From Candidatus Kaiserbacteria bacterium RIFCSPLOWO2_02_FULL_54_13 (GTDB taxonomy: Bacteria; Patescibacteriota; Minisyncoccia; Phycocordibacterales; Phycocordibacteraceae), in assembly GCA_001783465.1 (NCBI GenBank), contig MFMI01000014.1, forward strand, positions 21,485 through 27,024: DNA of 5,540 nt, given 5' to 3'. Each line of letters starts with the position of its first letter. Positions within the stretch are counted from its first letter, which is position 1. The notes beneath the pieces are model-generated. The model worked only from the letters and a program-made list of their open reading frames with translations. It was not told the origin of the DNA and searched no databases. Below are positions 3,905 through 5,540 of this stretch, piece after piece. The translations under genes were made by a program, and so were the position numbers.

Positions 3905-5167
3905 TTATTTTTTGTGTCGGCGCAGAAATGCCGGAATAGCGCCCCACGCCTCGTCGTCTTCGGGAGCAGGAGGGGCTCCTTCACGTTTATGCGGTATCGC
4001 GGTCACGATAGGCTCCTCCTTCTCTTGTTTCTTAGCGTTTTTCGGGATGTCCATTTTGTCAGGCTCATCTTCTTGCTTCCCGCCGGGGGCGGAGCCGCCT
4101 CTGGCGGAGAGAACTTCATGATAAATGTGTCCGCGCTCTTCCTCGCGCTTCTCCGCTGACATAGAGAAGAGAGAACGTTCGTTGCCGGAATGCGAGGCGT
4201 GTGCGGCACTCTCGGGGAAGCCGGTCGCGATGACGATGATGCGGACCTGGCCTTTCTTCAGCTTGTTATCCTTCATCACGCCCCAGATGATCTTCGCCGT
4301 CTTGTCTACCGATTCGCTGATAATCTTGGAGGCTTCGTGCACCTCCATGATGCCGAGGTCGTCGGAGTGAGCGACGACCCAGAGAACGCCCTTGGCGCCC
4401 GAGATAGAAATGTCCAGAAGCGGAGAATTGACCGCGCGCTTGGCGGCCTCCTTCGCGCGCTCGTCGCCCTCGGCGATGCCGATGCCCATGAGCGTGGGGC
4501 CGGCGCCCTCCATGACCGCCTTGATGTCATTGAAGTCGGTGTTGATGTCGCCCGGCGTGCGGATGATGTCAGAAACACCCTCAACCGCCTCGCGCAGAAC
4601 TTCATCACAGAGCGCAAAAGCTTGTTTGAGCGAGAGCGTTTGTTCAACGATCGCGAGTAGCTTATCATTCGGGATAACAATAAACGCGTCCACCTCCTTC
4701 TTCAGGTCCGCGAGACCGCGCTCCGCGATATCCTTACGCTGGGCGCCCTCAAATCCGAATGGCTTGGTGACGATGGCGATAACGAGCGCGCCGACCTCCT
4801 TCGCTATTTTCGCGATGACCGGCGCGGCGCCGGTGCCGGTGCCGCCGCCCATTCCGCACGTGATGAACACCATATCGGACCCTTGCAGGGTTTCTTGAAC
4901 CTGCTGGCGCGTTTCTTCAGCGGCGCGCTTCCCGAGCTCGGGGTTCATACCGGTGCCGAGTCCTCGCGTGAGATTCTTGCCGATGTGGACCTTGCGCCGA
5001 GAGAGAGAACGATGGAGGTCCTGCGCGTCGGAGTTCACGGCAACGAACTCAACACCGCGAACCTTAGAGTTAATCATGTGGTTAATCGCGTTGCAACCGG
5101 AGCCGCCGACGCCGACCACACGAATACGAGCGAATGTCTCAACCTCTGGTTCAACGCGTTTGGACAT
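3905..5167 (-). CDS. ftsZ: Cell division protein FtsZ
   Basis: A complete 420-residue bacterial tubulin homologue that polymerises with GTP into the Z-ring at midcell. The nucleotide-binding N-domain begins VVGVGGSGCNAINHM (17-31) and carries the tubulin signature GGGTGTGAAP (107-116). The T7 catalytic loop is NTDFND (209-214), with D211 and D214 in the positions that activate GTP hydrolysis in the next subunit. Residues about 321-406 form a charged, low-complexity linker. The C-terminal conserved peptide IPAFLRR (411-417) is the docking site for FtsA and other partners, followed by a basic HKK tail. ATG at 5167 is the start that keeps the normal N-terminus, yet no Shine-Dalgarno site precedes it. 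ftsA lies 144 bp upstream and the flavin reductase 17 bp downstream on the same strand. Confidence 0.98.
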   Translation of the reverse strand: MSKRVEPEVETFARIRVVGVGGSGCNAINHMINSKVRGVEFVAVNSDAQDLHRSLSRRKVHIGKNLTRGLGTGMNPELGKRAAEETRQQVQETLQGSDMVFITCGMGGGTGTGAAPVIAKIAKEVGALVIAIVTKPFGFEGAQRKDIAERGLADLKKEVDAFIVIPNDKLLAIVEQTLSLKQAFALCDEVLREAVEGVSDIIRTPGDINTDFNDIKAVMEGAGPTLMGIGIAEGDERAKEAAKRAVNSPLLDISISGAKGVLWVVAHSDDLGIMEVHEASKIISESVDKTAKIIWGVMKDNKLKKGQVRIIVIATGFPESAAHASHSGNERSLFSMSAEKREEERGHIYHEVLSARGGSAPGGKQEDEPDKMDIPKNAKKQEKEEPIVTAIPHKREGAPPAPEDDEAWGAIPAFLRRHKK

Positions 5168-5202
5168 ACAGTGAAAGTTATGTGAAAAGTGACGTGTTCG
5201 CT

Positions 5203-5230
5203 ATCATACCAGACGCGAGTAATATGCAAA
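5203..5230 (-). promoter_or_regulatory. Candidate promoter of ftsZ
   Basis: On the minus strand TGG-TATGAT (5211-5203) is an extended -10, with TTTGCA (5230-5225) as a 4-of-6 -35 at a 16-bp spacing. Initiation near 5196 would leave a leader of about 28 nt. A second TATAGT box lies further upstream (5245-5240) with a weaker -35. Confidence 0.42.
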
Positions 5231-5258
5231 TATTGACAAACTATACTGAAATGTTTTA

Positions 5259-5293
5259 GGGCTAAACCAACTTTGTTGCAAAATTGGTCGCCC
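5259..5293 (-). other. Hairpin in the ftsA-ftsZ spacer (second of two)
   Basis: On the minus strand ACCAATTTTG (5288-5279) pairs with CAAAGTTGGT (5275-5266) over 10 bp including one T-G pair, with a 3-nt loop. Outer GGGC/GCCC (5293-5290 with 5262-5259) extends it. No T-run follows, so this is not a standard terminator; it may be an RNA processing or stability element. Confidence 0.5.
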
Positions 5294-5294
5294 A

Positions 5295-5311
5295 AACACG
5301 CCTTGCGTGTT
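5295..5311 (-). other. Hairpin directly after the ftsA stop codon
   Basis: On the minus strand AACACGC and GCGTGTT pair perfectly over 7 bp with a 3-nt loop, starting with the first base after the TAG of ftsA. TGGGCG follows rather than a T-run, so termination is not indicated. Confidence 0.5.
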
Positions 5312-5540
5312 CTAGGGCAAAAACTGGCGGAAGAACTTACCGAGGAGCGCGCCGAGGCTTTTTGGTGGTGCGGCAGTGTCGCCCGTGAGGCCCCAGAGCG
5401 CGAGACCGTACGCGACCGCCCACGTCGCGTCGCGGATTTTCGAATCGGTGGAGAGGCGAAATTCGGCAAGCCGCGCGGGGAGCTTCAGCGACCCCTTCGC
5501 GATATCACTGATGCTTCCCACTCCCGCCCCGCCGCCCGAG
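5312..5540 (-). CDS. ftsA: Cell division protein FtsA, C-terminal part (cut by the window edge)
   Basis: The last 75 residues of FtsA, the actin-like protein that tethers FtsZ to the inner face of the cytoplasmic membrane. The frame stays open to the window edge, beginning SGGGAGVGSISDIAKGS, which corresponds to the adenosine-binding GGGA loop of the actin fold. RDATWAVAYGLALWG matches the conserved segment near the end of that fold. A short linker (about 9 residues, TGDTAAPPK) leads to SLGALLGKFFRQFLP, a typical C-terminal amphipathic helix that inserts into the membrane. The stop is TAG at 5314-5312. The GTG at 5521 is internal and not a start. Position directly upstream of ftsZ on the same strand supports the call; the N-terminal portion lies outside the window. 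Confidence 0.92.
   Translation of the reverse strand, partial: SGGGAGVGSISDIAKGSLKLPARLAEFRLSTDSKIRDATWAVAYGLALWGLTGDTAAPPKSLGALLGKFFRQFLP

Noticed and set aside
4190..4898. Plus-strand open frames opposite ftsZ
   Set aside because: They mirror the highly conserved FtsZ GTPase domain and have no independent motifs or start signals.

Overview
The window looks like chromosomal DNA of a small-genome bacterium, most likely of the Patescibacteria (Candidate Phyla Radiation, probably a Parcubacteria-type lineage). The reasons are the very compact layout, short dispersed palindromes of the CCTGCCTGCGCAGGCAGG type that are translated inside a protein as LPAGRQG-like strings (a pattern I recall from Parcubacteria genomes), and the AT-rich, tightly packed intergenic regions. 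TGA is used as a stop for at least three genes, so this is the standard bacterial code and not the UGA=Gly code of Gracilibacteria/SR1. The lineage assignment is inference; no marker was searched.

Layout from left to right. (1) 19-1814, minus strand: one unit read as tRNA-Val(GAC), then a TrmH/SpoU 2'-O-ribose RNA methyltransferase, then a class I SAM-dependent methyltransferase. The two enzymes overlap by ATGA, and the encoded CCA end of the tRNA shares a base with the start codon of the first enzyme. (2) 1837-2251, minus strand: tRNA-Glu(UUC), a 57-residue protein of unknown function with its own promoter and Shine-Dalgarno site, and an intrinsic terminator that abuts the tRNA-Val promoter. 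(3) 2263-2958, plus strand: tRNA-Ser(CGA), with a palindromic repeat abutting its first base, then a 131-residue four-helix membrane protein of unknown function with a strong promoter framed by an inverted repeat and a strong terminator. It is the only protein gene on the plus strand. (4) 2963-5540, minus strand: the end of ftsA, a 144-bp spacer with tandem hairpins and possible ftsZ promoters, a complete ftsZ, and 17 bp later a TrxB/AhpF-type flavin disulfide reductase.

How it works together: the right half is the cell-division core. FtsA anchors FtsZ to the membrane through its C-terminal amphipathic helix, and FtsZ forms the Z-ring and ends in the conserved IPAFLRR peptide that contacts FtsA. 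A redox enzyme follows. The left half is translation housekeeping: three tRNAs and two likely RNA-modifying methyltransferases. I see no CRISPR array, insertion sequence, phage gene or defence system. The most unusual features are the tRNA-Val/start-codon overlap, the palindromic repeats placed inside a gene and against a tRNA, the inverted repeat around the membrane-protein promoter, and the ftsA-ftsZ spacer.
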